Positions 52,024 through 61,699 of a DNA stretch of 64,000 nt are shown piece by piece. The DNA is taken from assembly GCA_037200885.1 (NCBI GenBank), contig JBBCIN010000001.1, positions 620,001-684,000 of the forward strand. The letters run 5' to 3'. The number at the start of each line of letters is the position of its first letter. Within the stretch, counting starts at the first letter, position 1. Under the pieces are notes generated by a model. That model saw nothing but the letters and a program-made list of their open reading frames with translations. It had not been told where the DNA came from and searched no databases. The DNA comes from PMG-095 sp037200885 (lineage in GTDB: Bacteria; Myxococcota_A; Polyangia; Polyangiales; Polyangiaceae). Made by a program: the position numbers and the translations under genes.

Positions 52024-55000
52024 TCAGTTGCCGCCCAAGCCGAGCAGCGACTCCAAGTCATCGCGTGTGAGCTTGCCGGCAAAGGCGCCTTCGTCGCCCA
52101 TCACGGCGGCGATCAATTGGCGTTTTTGGTCTTGCAGTTGTGCAACGCGCTCCTCGACCGTATTGCGGGCGAGCAGGCGGTAAGCGATCACCGGGCGGGT
52201 TTGGCCGATGCGGTGAGCGCGGTCGATCGCTTGAGCTTCGACCGCGGGATTCCACCACGGGTCGAGGATGAACACGTAGTCGGCGGCGGTCAGGTTCAAG
52301 CCGACGCCGCCGGCTTTGAGGCTGACCAGGAACACCGGTAATGCGGGATCGCTTTGAAAACGCGCCACGCATGCGTCACGGTCCTTGGTCTTTCCGTCCA
52401 GGTATTCGAAGGCGATTTTTTCTTCGTTCAGCCGCTCGCGTAAAATGCCTAAAAGGGAGGTAAATTGTGAGAAAACCAGCGCCTTGTGGCCCTCTTGCAC
52501 GACCCCGCGCAGCTGTTCGAGTAAGAGCTCGATCTTGGAGCTGCGCTCGGTCGTGCGTTTGCGGTCGAGCAGGCCGGGGTGGCACGCCGCCTGACGCAAG
52601 CGCAGCAGCGCCTCGAGTACTTGGGGCGTGCTGCGCGCTGGGTCGGTGAGCCCCTGCTTTTTGATGCTCGCTTGATAGAAGCGTAGAAGCTCCTCGTAGC
52701 GCGCGCGCTCGTCCGGTTCGAGCTCGACGAACAACGTTTGCTCGCTGCGCTCGGGCAAATCTTTGGCGACCTCTTGCTTGGTGCGGCGGAGCACGAAGGG
52801 GCGCAGTACTCGCTGAACCAGCTTCAACGTTTCCGGACTGGCCTGGCCTTTGTCGAGTGCACGGCCAAGCTGCGGGAGCTCACTCAGCATGCCCGGATTC
52901 AGGAACTCGAACAGCGACCAGAGCTCGCCCAGATGATTTTCAATCGGCGTACCACTGAGCGCGATGCGGTGGCCGGCGCGTAGCTGCCTGGCACACTTCG
53001 CGGTCGCGCTGGCATCGTTTTTGATTGCCTGAGCTTCGTCCAGCACGATGGTCGACAATTCGAGCTTGGCCAATGCCAAGATATCGAGCCGCAGGGTGCC
53101 GTAGGTCGTGAGTACGACGTCCACGTCGCGAAACGCCTGCTCGACCTCGCCTCGATCCGGCCCCCAGTGCGTATGCAGACGCAGCTTGGGTGCGAAACGC
53201 TGTGCTTCTGCCCGCCAATTGGCCAAGAGCGATCGCGGCATCACCACCAACGACGGCGCGTTTTCGCCCTGGGCGTGTATGCGCGCGAGGTGCGCCAAGA
53301 CCTGAATCGTTTTGCCGAGGCCCATGTCGTCGGCCAAGCACGCGCCGATCTTCAACTCTGCGAGCGCGCCGAGCCAGGAGTAGCCGTGTGCTTGATAGGA
53401 GCGCAGCGAACCCAAGAAGCCTGCGGGCGTGGGCAACGCTGTGATTTGCTGAAAGCTCGCCACCCGTTCGCGCAGCTCGGCCAGGCCGGGGAGCAGGGCG
53501 TCCGCGTCGAGTGCTTCCAGCATGGCCTCGGCCACACCGATCTGGCGCGTCGAAAAGCGCAAGGACGCGTTGCGCTCGGGGATCAAAGCCGCAAACCCTC
53601 CCCAACGCTCCAGCCATTCCGAGGGCAACACGCCGCGGCTGCCATCACCGAGCTCGACGATGTGGCCGCCGCGAGCGCCCTTGAGCAACTGCGGCAGCGG
53701 GACGCGCGTCACGCCGAAATGGGCGCTGCCGTCTATCTCGAACCAATCCAACCCTGACTCGACGCGAATGTCGAAGCTGGTCAGCGAGCGATAGCGCTTG
53801 CCCTCGGCAAAGACCAAAAAACCCGCTTGGAGCAGCCTTCGTACGGCGCGTAGCAGCGCAGTGGTGTTGATCTTGACGTCGTTGCGGGGCGCGTTCCTGG
53901 CGTTTTGCGCCAAGAGCTCGAAGCCTGCGTCGCGCAGCGCAAGCAGCGCGTCATCCTCGAGAGCGCGATCGCGCTGCAACACTTTCCTTTCCCCGAGCAG
54001 CAGCAAGCGCGCCTCTTGGCGCAGCGGCACGCGCTGCTCGTCGTATTCGAAGAACACGCGGCCGCCGGTCGAGCGCCCGCGCGGCGCGTCCAGCTCGATC
54101 ACGGGCTGAGCGGGCCGAGCGCTCGTTACTTGCTCGAAATCAGCTGGTAAAACCAAGCGCGAGACGCCACTTCGTCCGAAGCTGAGCTCGAGAAAATCAG
54201 GCAAATGGGCCTCGGGCACGAGCACGCACCTGCCGTGTCCCAGGTTTCGCAACGAGCGCAGCCAGCGCGCGTCGTTGGCTGCGCAGGCACTCAATTGCCC
54301 ATCGGCAAACAGCAATGTGCCGCCCTCTTGCGCCAACCGTACGTCTTCCAAGGGACGGACTTGCGCGTCACGCACGAACTGAGCGCGTGCCTCGAACTCG
54401 AGCGGCTTTCGTCGAGGACCGCGCGGCTCTGGCTCAATGAGCTTCAGCTCGAGCTCCCAAGGGCCGCCTGGGTCGATGGTCAACGTTGGTAGCTCTAGCA
54501 AGGGCGCGTACCCGTTTGGCAGCTCCTGCACCGCGGCAGATTTGTGACCCAGGCCCTCGCAAAACAAAAGCCACTCCCTGGATTTGCCCGCCGCGGCTGA
54601 GCCGACCAGGTGACAGCGACCGGTGGCAGCCAGGCGCGGCAGCGCGACTGCCAGCGCCGCCACGCTCAAGTCGCCGCGATGCGACGCACGATAAGCATAC
54701 GGGTCCCGGAAACCGTGCAACAGGTTGGTCAGCTCTCGATCGATGTCGTCGGTTGCGAGCAAACGTACAGACTCACCCGCGGGCACCAAAGGGCCGAGCT
54801 CGACGCCGCGTTTGCGCTTGCCGATCACTAGCCGCCAGTCGCGCCCAAACGTCTCAGCGATGAAATAGTGCAGTTCGGCGGCGACCTCAGCCTGTGGGCG
54901 TAGTTCGGCACTGTGCAGGGCCTGCCAACTGACGCCTCGTGCCGGATTCGGCATGTCTGGCGTCGCGGCCACCAACGTCAGCGGTTCGTCTTCGCCTTCG

Positions 55001-55383
55001 TGGTCTTCGTCGCCACTGTCATCGTCATCGTCCCAAATCAGGTCGGGGTCGGCAATCAGCCGCCGGCTCTGCGGCACAGAGCTGATCAGCATCGCGCTGC
55101 CTGAGCCCTCGAGCGCGGTCGCCCACAGATGCTTGCAGGCGATCGTCTCGCGCTCGAAGTGAGGACACGTGCACGAGTAGCGCACCTCCGAGCCGCTGCG
55201 CATGAACAACGCCAAGTAGCGATTGCCCGAGCCCGTGACCTCCCCGGCTAGGACGTCTGCGGTGCGCTCGACGAGAGACACTCGCCCCGCCTCGAAGTAC
55301 TCCAGCCCGCGTTTTCGACTGAGGCTCGAAAACGCCACGGCGAGTCGCTTCAGACCGACATTTCCGGAATCGTCATCCAACAC
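52024..55383 (-). CDS. SNF2-family DNA helicase with SWIM zinc finger
   Basis: 1119 residues from GTG 55383; the frame is open to 55506 but that part is Arg-rich and overlaps the divergent gene. SWIM finger at 71-85: SCTCPHFERETIACKH. Helicase motifs: I ADDMGLGKTIQVLAHL, II IVLDEAQAIKN, III ALSGTPIENHLGELWSLFEF, IV-V VFSQFTSLLGILRER and VSLKAGGVGLNLTAADYV, VI QAIDRAHRIGQTRPV. These are double-stranded DNA translocases of the HepA/RapA-like bacterial SNF2 type; repair or transcription recycling roles are proposed for the family. No nuclease or methylase partner is next to it, so no defence system is indicated. Confidence 0.93.
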   Translation of the reverse strand: MLDDDSGNVGLKRLAVAFSSLSRKRGLEYFEAGRVSLVERTADVLAGEVTGSGNRYLALFMRSGSEVRYSCTCPHFERETIACKHLWATALEGSGSAMLISSVPQSRRLIADPDLIWDDDDDSGDEDHEGEDEPLTLVAATPDMPNPARGVSWQALHSAELRPQAEVAAELHYFIAETFGRDWRLVIGKRKRGVELGPLVPAGESVRLLATDDIDRELTNLLHGFRDPYAYRASHRGDLSVAALAVALPRLAATGRCHLVGSAAAGKSREWLLFCEGLGHKSAAVQELPNGYAPLLELPTLTIDPGGPWELELKLIEPEPRGPRRKPLEFEARAQFVRDAQVRPLEDVRLAQEGGTLLFADGQLSACAANDARWLRSLRNLGHGRCVLVPEAHLPDFLELSFGRSGVSRLVLPADFEQVTSARPAQPVIELDAPRGRSTGGRVFFEYDEQRVPLRQEARLLLLGERKVLQRDRALEDDALLALRDAGFELLAQNARNAPRNDVKINTTALLRAVRRLLQAGFLVFAEGKRYRSLTSFDIRVESGLDWFEIDGSAHFGVTRVPLPQLLKGARGGHIVELGDGSRGVLPSEWLERWGGFAALIPERNASLRFSTRQIGVAEAMLEALDADALLPGLAELRERVASFQQITALPTPAGFLGSLRSYQAHGYSWLGALAELKIGACLADDMGLGKTIQVLAHLARIHAQGENAPSLVVMPRSLLANWRAEAQRFAPKLRLHTHWGPDRGEVEQAFRDVDVVLTTYGTLRLDILALAKLELSTIVLDEAQAIKNDASATAKCARQLRAGHRIALSGTPIENHLGELWSLFEFLNPGMLSELPQLGRALDKGQASPETLKLVQRVLRPFVLRRTKQEVAKDLPERSEQTLFVELEPDERARYEELLRFYQASIKKQGLTDPARSTPQVLEALLRLRQAACHPGLLDRKRTTERSSKIELLLEQLRGVVQEGHKALVFSQFTSLLGILRERLNEEKIAFEYLDGKTKDRDACVARFQSDPALPVFLVSLKAGGVGLNLTAADYVFILDPWWNPAVEAQAIDRAHRIGQTRPVIAYRLLARNTVEERVAQLQDQKRQLIAAVMGDEGAFAGKLTRDDLESLLGLGGN

Positions 55384-55505
55384 TGACAGCCTCGCTCGAC
55401 CACGCGCCCGAGCCGAACACAGCACCGGCTCTGGATCCAGTGCGGCGTTGCCAGCTCGGACCGAGAATGTCCGAGCTCGGCACATCGGTTGCATTCCCGG
55501 CGCCA

Positions 55506-56615
55506 ATGTCGAACCTCACCCGCACGGAGTTCTGTCGTCTGTCACTCTCTGGTTTGATTGGGCTGGCTGCCTGCGGCAAACAAGCCGCCGCACCTGTGCA
55601 GAAGGCGGCCGCCGGCGCGGAGCCCTCAGCACAGCCGCCTCAGGTTCAGCCCGGTGCCGTGCACGCGTCGCCTTCGACAACCCAGGCGGACGCTTCTCCC
55701 GGGGTGCCGAAACGGAAGCTCGGCTCGACCGGAGAGTGGGTATCGATGATCGGCTTGGGCGGCGCACACATCGGTGACAGCAAGCTGAGCGACGCCGAAG
55801 CCATTTCGCTCATGCACGAAGCGATCGAGGGCGGGATTACGTTCTTCGACAATTGCTGGGACTACAACCAGGGTACCAGCGAGGAACGCATGGGCAAGGC
55901 GCTCGCGGCAGGTTATCGCCAGCGCGTCTTTTTGATGACCAAGCTCGATGGCCGCACTGCGCAAGCTGCGACTGGGCAGCTCGAGCAATCGCTGCAGCGA
56001 CTGCAAACGGACATGATCGACTTGGTACAAGTCCACGAGGTCATCCGCATGACCGACCCCGCGCGCGCCTTCGCGCCGGATGGCGTGATTGCGGCCCTGC
56101 AAGCCGCAAAAAAGGCCGGCAAGATCCGTCACATTGGCTTCACGGGCCATAAGGATCCGGCCATTCATCTGGCCATGCTCGAAGCCGCGCACCAAGCCGG
56201 CTTCGCCTTTGATACCGTGCAAATGCCGCTCAACGTCATGGACGCGCACTACAAGAGCTTCGAGAAGAACGTGTTGCCCGTGCTCGAAACACGCGGCATC
56301 GGTGTGCTCGGCATGAAGTCGATGGGCTCCGGCGATATTCTGAAGAGCGGCGTGGTGCAGCCGGAAGAATGCTTGCGTTATGCTCTCAGTCTGCCGACCT
56401 CCGTCGTCATTACCGGCATCGACAGTAAGGAAGTGCTGGCGCAGGCGCTGCGGGTCGCGCGTACGTTCAAGCCCCTTTCGCCCGACGAGCGCACGAGCCT
56501 TTTGGCCCGCACCGCGCCCGCAGCCAAGGACGGCAAGCACGAGCTATTCAAAACCGCCCAGAAATACGACGGTACTGCCAAAAACCCCAAATGGTTAGAA
56601 AAAGCGGAGATCTGA
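55506..56615 (+). CDS. Aldo/keto reductase, exported lipoprotein
   Basis: 369 residues from ATG 55506 (MSNLTRTEFCRL). The N-terminus has a signal with lipobox (LSGLIGLAACGK) and resembles a Tat motif lacking the second Arg (TRTEFCRLSLSG). An Ala/Pro/Gln tether follows. AKR barrel: FFDNCWDYNQGTSEERMGKA (Asp/Tyr region), VFLMTKLDGR (Lys), DMIDLVQVHEV (His), GKIRHIGFTGHKDP, GVLGMKSMGSG and VVITGIDSKEV. It reduces carbonyls with NAD(P)H; a cofactor-carrying fold after a lipobox suggests either Tat export or a cytoplasm-facing form. Divergent from the SNF2 gene. Confidence 0.85.
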   Translation: MSNLTRTEFCRLSLSGLIGLAACGKQAAAPVQKAAAGAEPSAQPPQVQPGAVHASPSTTQADASPGVPKRKLGSTGEWVSMIGLGGAHIGDSKLSDAEAISLMHEAIEGGITFFDNCWDYNQGTSEERMGKALAAGYRQRVFLMTKLDGRTAQAATGQLEQSLQRLQTDMIDLVQVHEVIRMTDPARAFAPDGVIAALQAAKKAGKIRHIGFTGHKDPAIHLAMLEAAHQAGFAFDTVQMPLNVMDAHYKSFEKNVLPVLETRGIGVLGMKSMGSGDILKSGVVQPEECLRYALSLPTSVVITGIDSKEVLAQALRVARTFKPLSPDERTSLLARTAPAAKDGKHELFKTAQKYDGTAKNPKWLEKAEI

Positions 56616-56621
56616 GCCGCG

Positions 56622-56804
56622 CTACTCAGCCGGGTCGCGCTGCCGCGTCGCCTTGACCGCCGCGACCACTCCCCCGCCGAGCATGACCAGCGCGGCGACG
56701 ACGATCCAATGAATGGGTGCGCTCAGGATCGCTGCGGCATAGACCAAACCGGCGATGACCAGGATGATTCCGACCAGATAGATTCCGAAAGACATGGCAG
56801 GCAA
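56622..56804 (-). CDS. Small two-helix membrane protein
   Basis: 60 residues (ATG 56804; ATG 56795 gives MSFGIYLVG). Two hydrophobic helices: FGIYLVGIILVIAGLVYAAA and WIVVAALVMLGGGVVAAV, joined by SAPIH, with a short basic tail KATRQRDPAE. The protein resembles widespread short inner-membrane proteins of unknown role. Convergent with the aldo/keto reductase gene, 6 bases apart. Confidence 0.7.
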   Translation of the reverse strand: MPAMSFGIYLVGIILVIAGLVYAAAILSAPIHWIVVAALVMLGGGVVAAVKATRQRDPAE

Positions 56805-56930
56805 ACGCCTGCACGAACGGTTCCATTGAGATCCCCGCTAAAGCTCGCAAAAGGCCTGAGGCAACTTGGCACGGAGTGTCGCTCTGCCTCACATCCCGCG
56901 GACTCACCCGTGCTAGATGCCGAGCGAAGC

Positions 56931-57452
56931 ATGCATTCCACTCCGCACTTCCGGATACGCCACTGGCTTTTGGCCATCTCAGTCGCGCTGTTGCTTGCGA
57001 CGGCCTGCGGCAAGCCCAAGCCTCCCACGATCACGCCCAAGAGCGCTCAAGTGCTGGCGGTCGGAGGCACCGGAGTCACGCTCGCGGTGACCTTCGACGT
57101 GGCCAACCCCAATCGCTTTCCACTGATCGTGCACGCGGTGGACGGCCGTTTCTCGCTCGGTGCGGGCGCGGGCGTCGAGCTTGGCAAAGCTCATGCTGAA
57201 CCGGCATCGAGTATCCCCGCCGAAGGCACGAGTACCGTGACGAGCGAGATCGCCGTCGCTTGGACGAACCTGGCGGCGCTCACGCCGTTCATGCTCTCAC
57301 CCGCCGCCGTACCTTACCGCTTCGACGGCACCGCGACTCTGGGTGGCGAGAGCTTGAACTTGAATCTGCCCTTTTCACTGACCGGGGAGCTGACACGCGC
57401 ACAATTGATCAACGCCGGGCTGAGCGGGCTAACGCAACCGGCGGGCCGCTAG
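56931..57452 (+). CDS. LEA type 2 (WHy-domain) lipoprotein
   Basis: 173 residues from ATG 56931. Lipobox: AISVALLLATACGKPK. LEA_2 fold: ITPKSAQVLAVGGTGVTLAV, TFDVANPNRFPLIVHAVDGR (the N-P-N motif), AHAEPASSIPAEGTSTVTSE and LPFSLTGELTRAQL. LEA2/WHy domains are linked to desiccation and stress tolerance and may bind membranes or proteins. Convergent with the SRAP gene; stops overlap by 4 bases. Confidence 0.85.
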   Translation: MHSTPHFRIRHWLLAISVALLLATACGKPKPPTITPKSAQVLAVGGTGVTLAVTFDVANPNRFPLIVHAVDGRFSLGAGAGVELGKAHAEPASSIPAEGTSTVTSEIAVAWTNLAALTPFMLSPAAVPYRFDGTATLGGESLNLNLPFSLTGELTRAQLINAGLSGLTQPAGR

Positions 57453-58084
57453 CGCGTTTGCGTGATTGGCTCGACCAGCCGCGCATCGTCGTTTTTGCTC
57501 GAATTCACCAAGCTGGACACGGGCACGAGCTCGAGATCGTCAGTGTCCGGCTGGAGCAACTCCTTGTAACGCGCGGTTGGGTCGAGCCAGCGGCTCTGGA
57601 ACCCAGCCGGCAAAATGACCGGCATGCGGTCGTGCACTTGGGCCGCGACGCCACGCGGGGCAGTGGTCAGAATGGCCGCGGATGGCACGAGCTCACCGCT
57701 TGGCAGGCGCATTTCAGCCCAGATGCCGGCGAACGCGAAAGGTCGATGATCGCTCCGCTGAAGCAAGAACGGTTGCTTGTGCTTGCCCTCGGCACGCCAC
57801 TCATAAAACCCGTCTGCCAAGATCAAACAGCGCCGCCGCCTAATGGCTTCGCGGTACACCGCCGCCGCCAAGCTCTCGACTCGCACATTGAAGCCGCCCG
57901 CTTTCGGACTCGCCATGGGTAGACCCCACCGCACCAGCTCGAGGGTATGCGGCGTCCGTATCACGGCGATCGGCTGTGTGGGCGCGATATTGAAGCGAGG
58001 CACGAGCGGCAACTGCTCGCCATGAAGATCGAAGTGCTCCCACAGCTCGTCGCCCGGGGTGCTCAACTTGTATCGCCCGCACAT
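57449..58084 (-). CDS. yedK: SOS-response-associated peptidase (SRAP; YedK/HMCES)
   Basis: 211 residues, ATG start. MCGRY puts the catalytic Cys at position 2 after Met removal. Also: RFNIAPTQPIAVI, NVRVES (the Asn motif, usually NARxET), ADGFYEWRAEG (Glu), TTAPRGVAAQVHDRMPVILP (His). The enzyme makes a stable thiazolidine crosslink with abasic sites in single-stranded DNA to protect them. Single gene; the residue after Asn differs from the family norm but all catalytic residues are retained. Confidence 0.93.
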   Translation of the reverse strand: MCGRYKLSTPGDELWEHFDLHGEQLPLVPRFNIAPTQPIAVIRTPHTLELVRWGLPMASPKAGGFNVRVESLAAAVYREAIRRRRCLILADGFYEWRAEGKHKQPFLLQRSDHRPFAFAGIWAEMRLPSGELVPSAAILTTAPRGVAAQVHDRMPVILPAGFQSRWLDPTARYKELLQPDTDDLELVPVSSLVNSSKNDDARLVEPITQTR

Positions 58085-58103
58085 GCCGCGCCCGATTCAG
58101 CGT

Positions 58104-58583
58104 TCAATGCCCGACGGCTTTTGTGAAAGCGTCGAGCGCGGTCTTGAGCGCATCGACGTCTTTGTCGGTCTGGGCCTTGAGCGTGTCCCAGGCCGTGCCG
58201 CTCGCCTGGTTGAGCCCTTCCAGATCGCGTTCGGCGACCGTTCGACGCTTGTCGTATTCGGCAGAAGCGGCATCGGCATTGGTCTTCGCCTTGCCTTTCA
58301 GCTTCGCTAGCCGCTCTTTGAGGTCGAGGGCAGTGCGATCGGCGGCGCTCAAAGTCTTTTGCATCGCCGTTCGGGCTTCGGCTCGCGCGGGCGCAGCTTT
58401 GGCGTCGGCGATACGCAATTGGCGAGCGGCCTCCGCTTTTGCGTCGTCCGCTGCGCGTTCCGCAGAGGCCGCTTGGGCGGCTGCCTCGGCCTTGGCCTTC
58501 GTGGCCAGCTCTTCGCTATCGTCGCAGGCCACCGCCGTGACGCCGAGCAGTACGAGAGGAAAAAACGCGCGCGCTATTTTCAT
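58104..58583 (-). CDS. Ala/Lys-rich coiled-coil lipoprotein, hypothetical
   Basis: 159 residues, ATG start. Lipobox: PLVLLGVTAVACDDSE. The rest is a long helix rich in Ala, Lys, Glu and Asp (AAQAASAERAADDAKAEAAR, LKERLAKLKGKAKTNADAAS) without Pro or Gly breaks, fitting a coiled coil. No family is recognised; it resembles in type the DUF4398 lipoprotein and Lpp-like spacers. Periplasmic scaffold role inferred. Confidence 0.65.
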   Translation of the reverse strand: MKIARAFFPLVLLGVTAVACDDSEELATKAKAEAAAQAASAERAADDAKAEAARQLRIADAKAAPARAEARTAMQKTLSAADRTALDLKERLAKLKGKAKTNADAASAEYDKRRTVAERDLEGLNQASGTAWDTLKAQTDKDVDALKTALDAFTKAVGH

Positions 58584-58644
58584 GGTCGCCTCAGCCTACC
58601 AAGAACCGGTAAGGGCTGCGCCCATCACGGGCGTCGAAGCGATT

Positions 58645-59961
58645 CTACAAGCCATAACGCACGCCCGCACTCACGGGGGCAGGCTTGTTATGCGCCGGAG
58701 CAGGCCAGTTGCGAACGGGGGGCAGGCGGATCGGCGGCGATACGGACTTGGCGACTGACGGCTCTTCTGCTGACTCCTCAGCGGCGGGTACGGGCGGAGC
58801 CGTCGTTTGGGCTGCGACTGGGACTGGAGCGACCACCTGACGCGGGCGCACGGTGGCAGGCACAGCCGCATGGTAAGTCGACGCGGTGCGATGTGCCGGG
58901 TCCCGGATCTGCAGTTGCCAAAACGCGACCGACGCACCGGTGAGCAGGGCCGCGGTGGCGAACAGACCGAGCTTGACGGAGAGCGATACTTTTGGCGGTT
59001 CGACAGCATGTTCGGCGATCAGTGCCACACCTGACTCGAGCCGCTCGCGCTGCACCACGGGTGGCCTGACCACGCCGCGTAGAGCAGTCGCTAGCTCCTG
59101 TACCGTCTGAAAGCGCTCCTCGGGATCTTTCTGCAGGCAGAGTTGGATGATGGTGTTGAGCTCGCTGGGCGCGCTCGGCAGCACGTCGAGCAAGGACGGC
59201 GCAGCTTCAGTCAACACCTTCTGATACATCAGCGCGACGGTTTCGGCCTCGAATGGACAACGCCCGGTCAATAGCTCGAACAGGATTGTTCCCAAGGACC
59301 AAATGTCGGCGCGCGCGTCGAGATTTGGCGCCGCACAGATCTGTTCGGGTGCCATGTACGAAGGCGAGCCGACTGCCGCGCCGCCCTTCGTGAGCGTTGT
59401 CCGCTTGCCTTGCCGAAGCGTGGTTCCGAGGTCTTTCGAGATGCCGAAATCGAGGATTTTGAGCACCACGCCCTCGGGCGTGACCGCTAAAAACAGATTT
59501 TCCGGCTTCAAATCACGGTGAACGATGCCAAGACCGTGAGCCTCGATCAAACCTTCACAGGCTTGGAGCAGGTAAGCCACTGCCTCGGCCACCGGAATAG
59601 CCGAACGTTGCTCGAGCAGGACGGCCATATCCCCACCGCGCAACTTCTCCATCACGATGTAGGGGGCGCCGTTGGGTAGACGCGCCACGTCCAAAACGCG
59701 CACGACGTGGACGCTCTGCATCCGGGCCACCGCTCGGGCTTCGAATAGAAGGCGCGACACGACTGCCTCGTTTGCAGCAAAGTCGTCACGCACGATTTTG
59801 ATCGCGACCGGCGCGTCCAACTCCAAATGCGTAGCGCTCAGCACTACGCCCATGCCGCCGGTGCCCAGGAAACCGTCGATGCGGTACTTTCCGCCCACGA
59901 TCGTGCCCGGTCCGAGCGCAAAGCGGTCAGATTGGGGCAGTGGGGAGGGGGAGGGGGGCAT
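58645..59961 (-). CDS. Membrane-anchored Ser/Thr protein kinase (PknB-type)
   Basis: 438 residues from ATG 59961; a TTG at 60003 would add 14. Kinase domain at 10-290: IDGFLGTGGMGVVLSATHLE (P-loop), VAIKIVRDD (Lys), GLGIVHRDLKPENLFLA (catalytic loop), VLKILDFGISKDLG (DFG), VGSPSYMAPEQ. A membrane helix (LFATAALLTGASVAFW) follows, then a Pro/Ala/Val-rich outer segment. The catalytic residues are complete. No PASTA domain is found. Divergent from a second kinase at 60186; both are typical of the many Hanks kinases of myxobacteria. Confidence 0.93.
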   Translation of the reverse strand: MPPSPSPLPQSDRFALGPGTIVGGKYRIDGFLGTGGMGVVLSATHLELDAPVAIKIVRDDFAANEAVVSRLLFEARAVARMQSVHVVRVLDVARLPNGAPYIVMEKLRGGDMAVLLEQRSAIPVAEAVAYLLQACEGLIEAHGLGIVHRDLKPENLFLAVTPEGVVLKILDFGISKDLGTTLRQGKRTTLTKGGAAVGSPSYMAPEQICAAPNLDARADIWSLGTILFELLTGRCPFEAETVALMYQKVLTEAAPSLLDVLPSAPSELNTIIQLCLQKDPEERFQTVQELATALRGVVRPPVVQRERLESGVALIAEHAVEPPKVSLSVKLGLFATAALLTGASVAFWQLQIRDPAHRTASTYHAAVPATVRPRQVVAPVPVAAQTTAPPVPAAEESAEEPSVAKSVSPPIRLPPVRNWPAPAHNKPAPVSAGVRYGL

Positions 59962-60185
59962 CTTGGTATGTGTTTGGGGCAAGCTCGATTGCGCTTTAAG
60001 CAAGAGCGATGCCCAGTCCGCAGGCCGCGCTCGCTCAGCGGGCGCGTGGCGTGCGCGCCAAATGGTGACAAATAGTCGCTTAGGCGGCGCGACGCCAGTT
60101 GAACAATCGTCGCTTTCCTACGTCTCGACGCCGCAATTTCCAAGAACCACGCTGGGCACGCCTCTCGCAGAGAAGATTCAACCTC

Positions 60186-61685
60186 GTGGAAGTCACAAAC
60201 TCTCGTTCGTCTGAAGCCGATCCTCACGCGGTGACGGATCTCCGTCCCGTAACGCCCTACGTCGATAGTGGGCAAGCCGAGGAAGCGCCGGAGTCCGAGC
60301 TTCCGGTGCCCGAGGGAGAGCTATTGGGTGGACGCTACCTGGTCGAGCGCATTTTCGCCGAAGGTGGCATGGGCATCGTCTGCTACGGGCGGCACCTCCA
60401 GCTCGAACAACCCGTCGCGATCAAGTTTTTACGGCGTGCGTTGGCGGGCAAGCCCTCGGTCGTAGAGCGCTTCTTGAATGAGGGGCGAGCGTTGGCCGCT
60501 TTGCGCAGCGAGCACGTGGTCCGCGTCATGGACGTCGGGCAGCTCGAATCTGGTCGCCCGTATCTGGTGATGGAACACTTGGACGGCATCGATCTCGACA
60601 CGCTCGTCGATCGGGATGGCCCGCTCAGCGTGGAGACGGCGGTGAGCTACGCACTCCAGATCTGCGAGCCGCTCGCGGAAGCGCACGCGCTCGGAATCGT
60701 GCATCGCGACATCAAGCCCGAGAATTTGTTTTTGTGGAGCGGTGGTCCGCGAGAGGACATCGTAAAGGTTCTGGATTTCGGCTTGGCCAAGCAGTTCGGC
60801 TCGCCGCGCGCCATGGCCGTTACCGGTCCACAGGACAGCATGGGCTCGCCTTGCTATATGTCGCCGGAGCAAATCACTACGCCGCAGAACATCGATTCGC
60901 GAACCGACATTTGGTCGCTGGGCGTGGTGCTGCATCGGCTACTCACCGACAGCTTGCCGTTCGACGGTGGCAACGTCTTGGAGGTGCTCAGTCATGTGCT
61001 GAGCGCTGCGCCCAAATCATTGCACGAGGCGCGTCCCGAGCTGGATTTCGACCCCGAGCTCGACGCCATCGTTCATCGCTGCTTGGAAAAGTTGCCTGCG
61101 GCGCGCTACCAAACCATGGCCGAGCTTTCGCAGGCGCTCAGCGCCTATCTTGCGCGCCGGGCCGCAGGAGTGTCGGTATCGCAGCCGCTCCCGGCAGTCG
61201 CTCCCGATCCCCGCGTTCTTCCCGCGGGCGGCGTGTTCGAGGGAGATGACGAAAAGATCCGAATTGCCGGGGTACACCCTCGCTGGCCGGCGGTCTTGCT
61301 GCTGGGCGTGGCACTCGCCGCGGCCGCCGCCTATCAAGTCGACCGCATCGGCAAGCTGCGGATCCGGGCGCGAGTCGAAGGCATACTGGTCCCGGCGCGC
61401 CTCGCCCCGGACGCGGTGTGGACCGTGCCCGATCACTTTCAGCCCGCGCTGATCGTCAGCCGCGGGGTCTACGCCGCCGAACCGACGCGCGACGCCAGCG
61501 GTGCATTGGCCCTGCGCGCTGAGCCCGAGCGCGACACGGAAGCCGAAGCTCCTGTGGCTGCCCAGGCAATGGCGCCGCTGAGCGACGCCGAACGCGCTGC
61601 GAAAGAAGCCGCATATCGCGACTACCTGAAGAGCGAAGGCCTCACGTCGATCGGCGAGGCTCTGCACGAGATGGGCACGAACTGA
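60186..61685 (+). CDS. Membrane-anchored Ser/Thr protein kinase (PknB-type)
   Basis: 499 residues from GTG 60186 (VEVTNSRSSEA); a TTG at 60099 is in frame upstream but poor. Kinase domain at 40-320: LVERIFAEGGMGIVCYGRHL, VAIKFLRRA, LGIVHRDIKPENLFLW, KVLDFGLAKQFGSP, MGSPCYMSPEQ, all catalytic residues intact. A membrane helix (PAVLLLGVALAAAAAYQV) near 370 is followed by an outer region RIRARVEGILVPARLAPDAV with no clear sensor fold. It forms a divergent pair with the kinase at 58645-59961; one may phosphorylate the other or both may be co-regulated. Confidence 0.93.
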   Translation: MEVTNSRSSEADPHAVTDLRPVTPYVDSGQAEEAPESELPVPEGELLGGRYLVERIFAEGGMGIVCYGRHLQLEQPVAIKFLRRALAGKPSVVERFLNEGRALAALRSEHVVRVMDVGQLESGRPYLVMEHLDGIDLDTLVDRDGPLSVETAVSYALQICEPLAEAHALGIVHRDIKPENLFLWSGGPREDIVKVLDFGLAKQFGSPRAMAVTGPQDSMGSPCYMSPEQITTPQNIDSRTDIWSLGVVLHRLLTDSLPFDGGNVLEVLSHVLSAAPKSLHEARPELDFDPELDAIVHRCLEKLPAARYQTMAELSQALSAYLARRAAGVSVSQPLPAVAPDPRVLPAGGVFEGDDEKIRIAGVHPRWPAVLLLGVALAAAAAYQVDRIGKLRIRARVEGILVPARLAPDAVWTVPDHFQPALIVSRGVYAAEPTRDASGALALRAEPERDTEAEAPVAAQAMAPLSDAERAAKEAAYRDYLKSEGLTSIGEALHEMGTN

Positions 61686-61699
61686 TTTGCCGAGAATCG

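Noticed and set aside
52024..55506. SNF2-SWIM helicase as part of a defence island (for example DISARM or BREX)
   Set aside because: No methylase, nuclease, phospholipase D or other defence partner lies next to it; neighbours are an ice-binding protein and an aldo/keto reductase.
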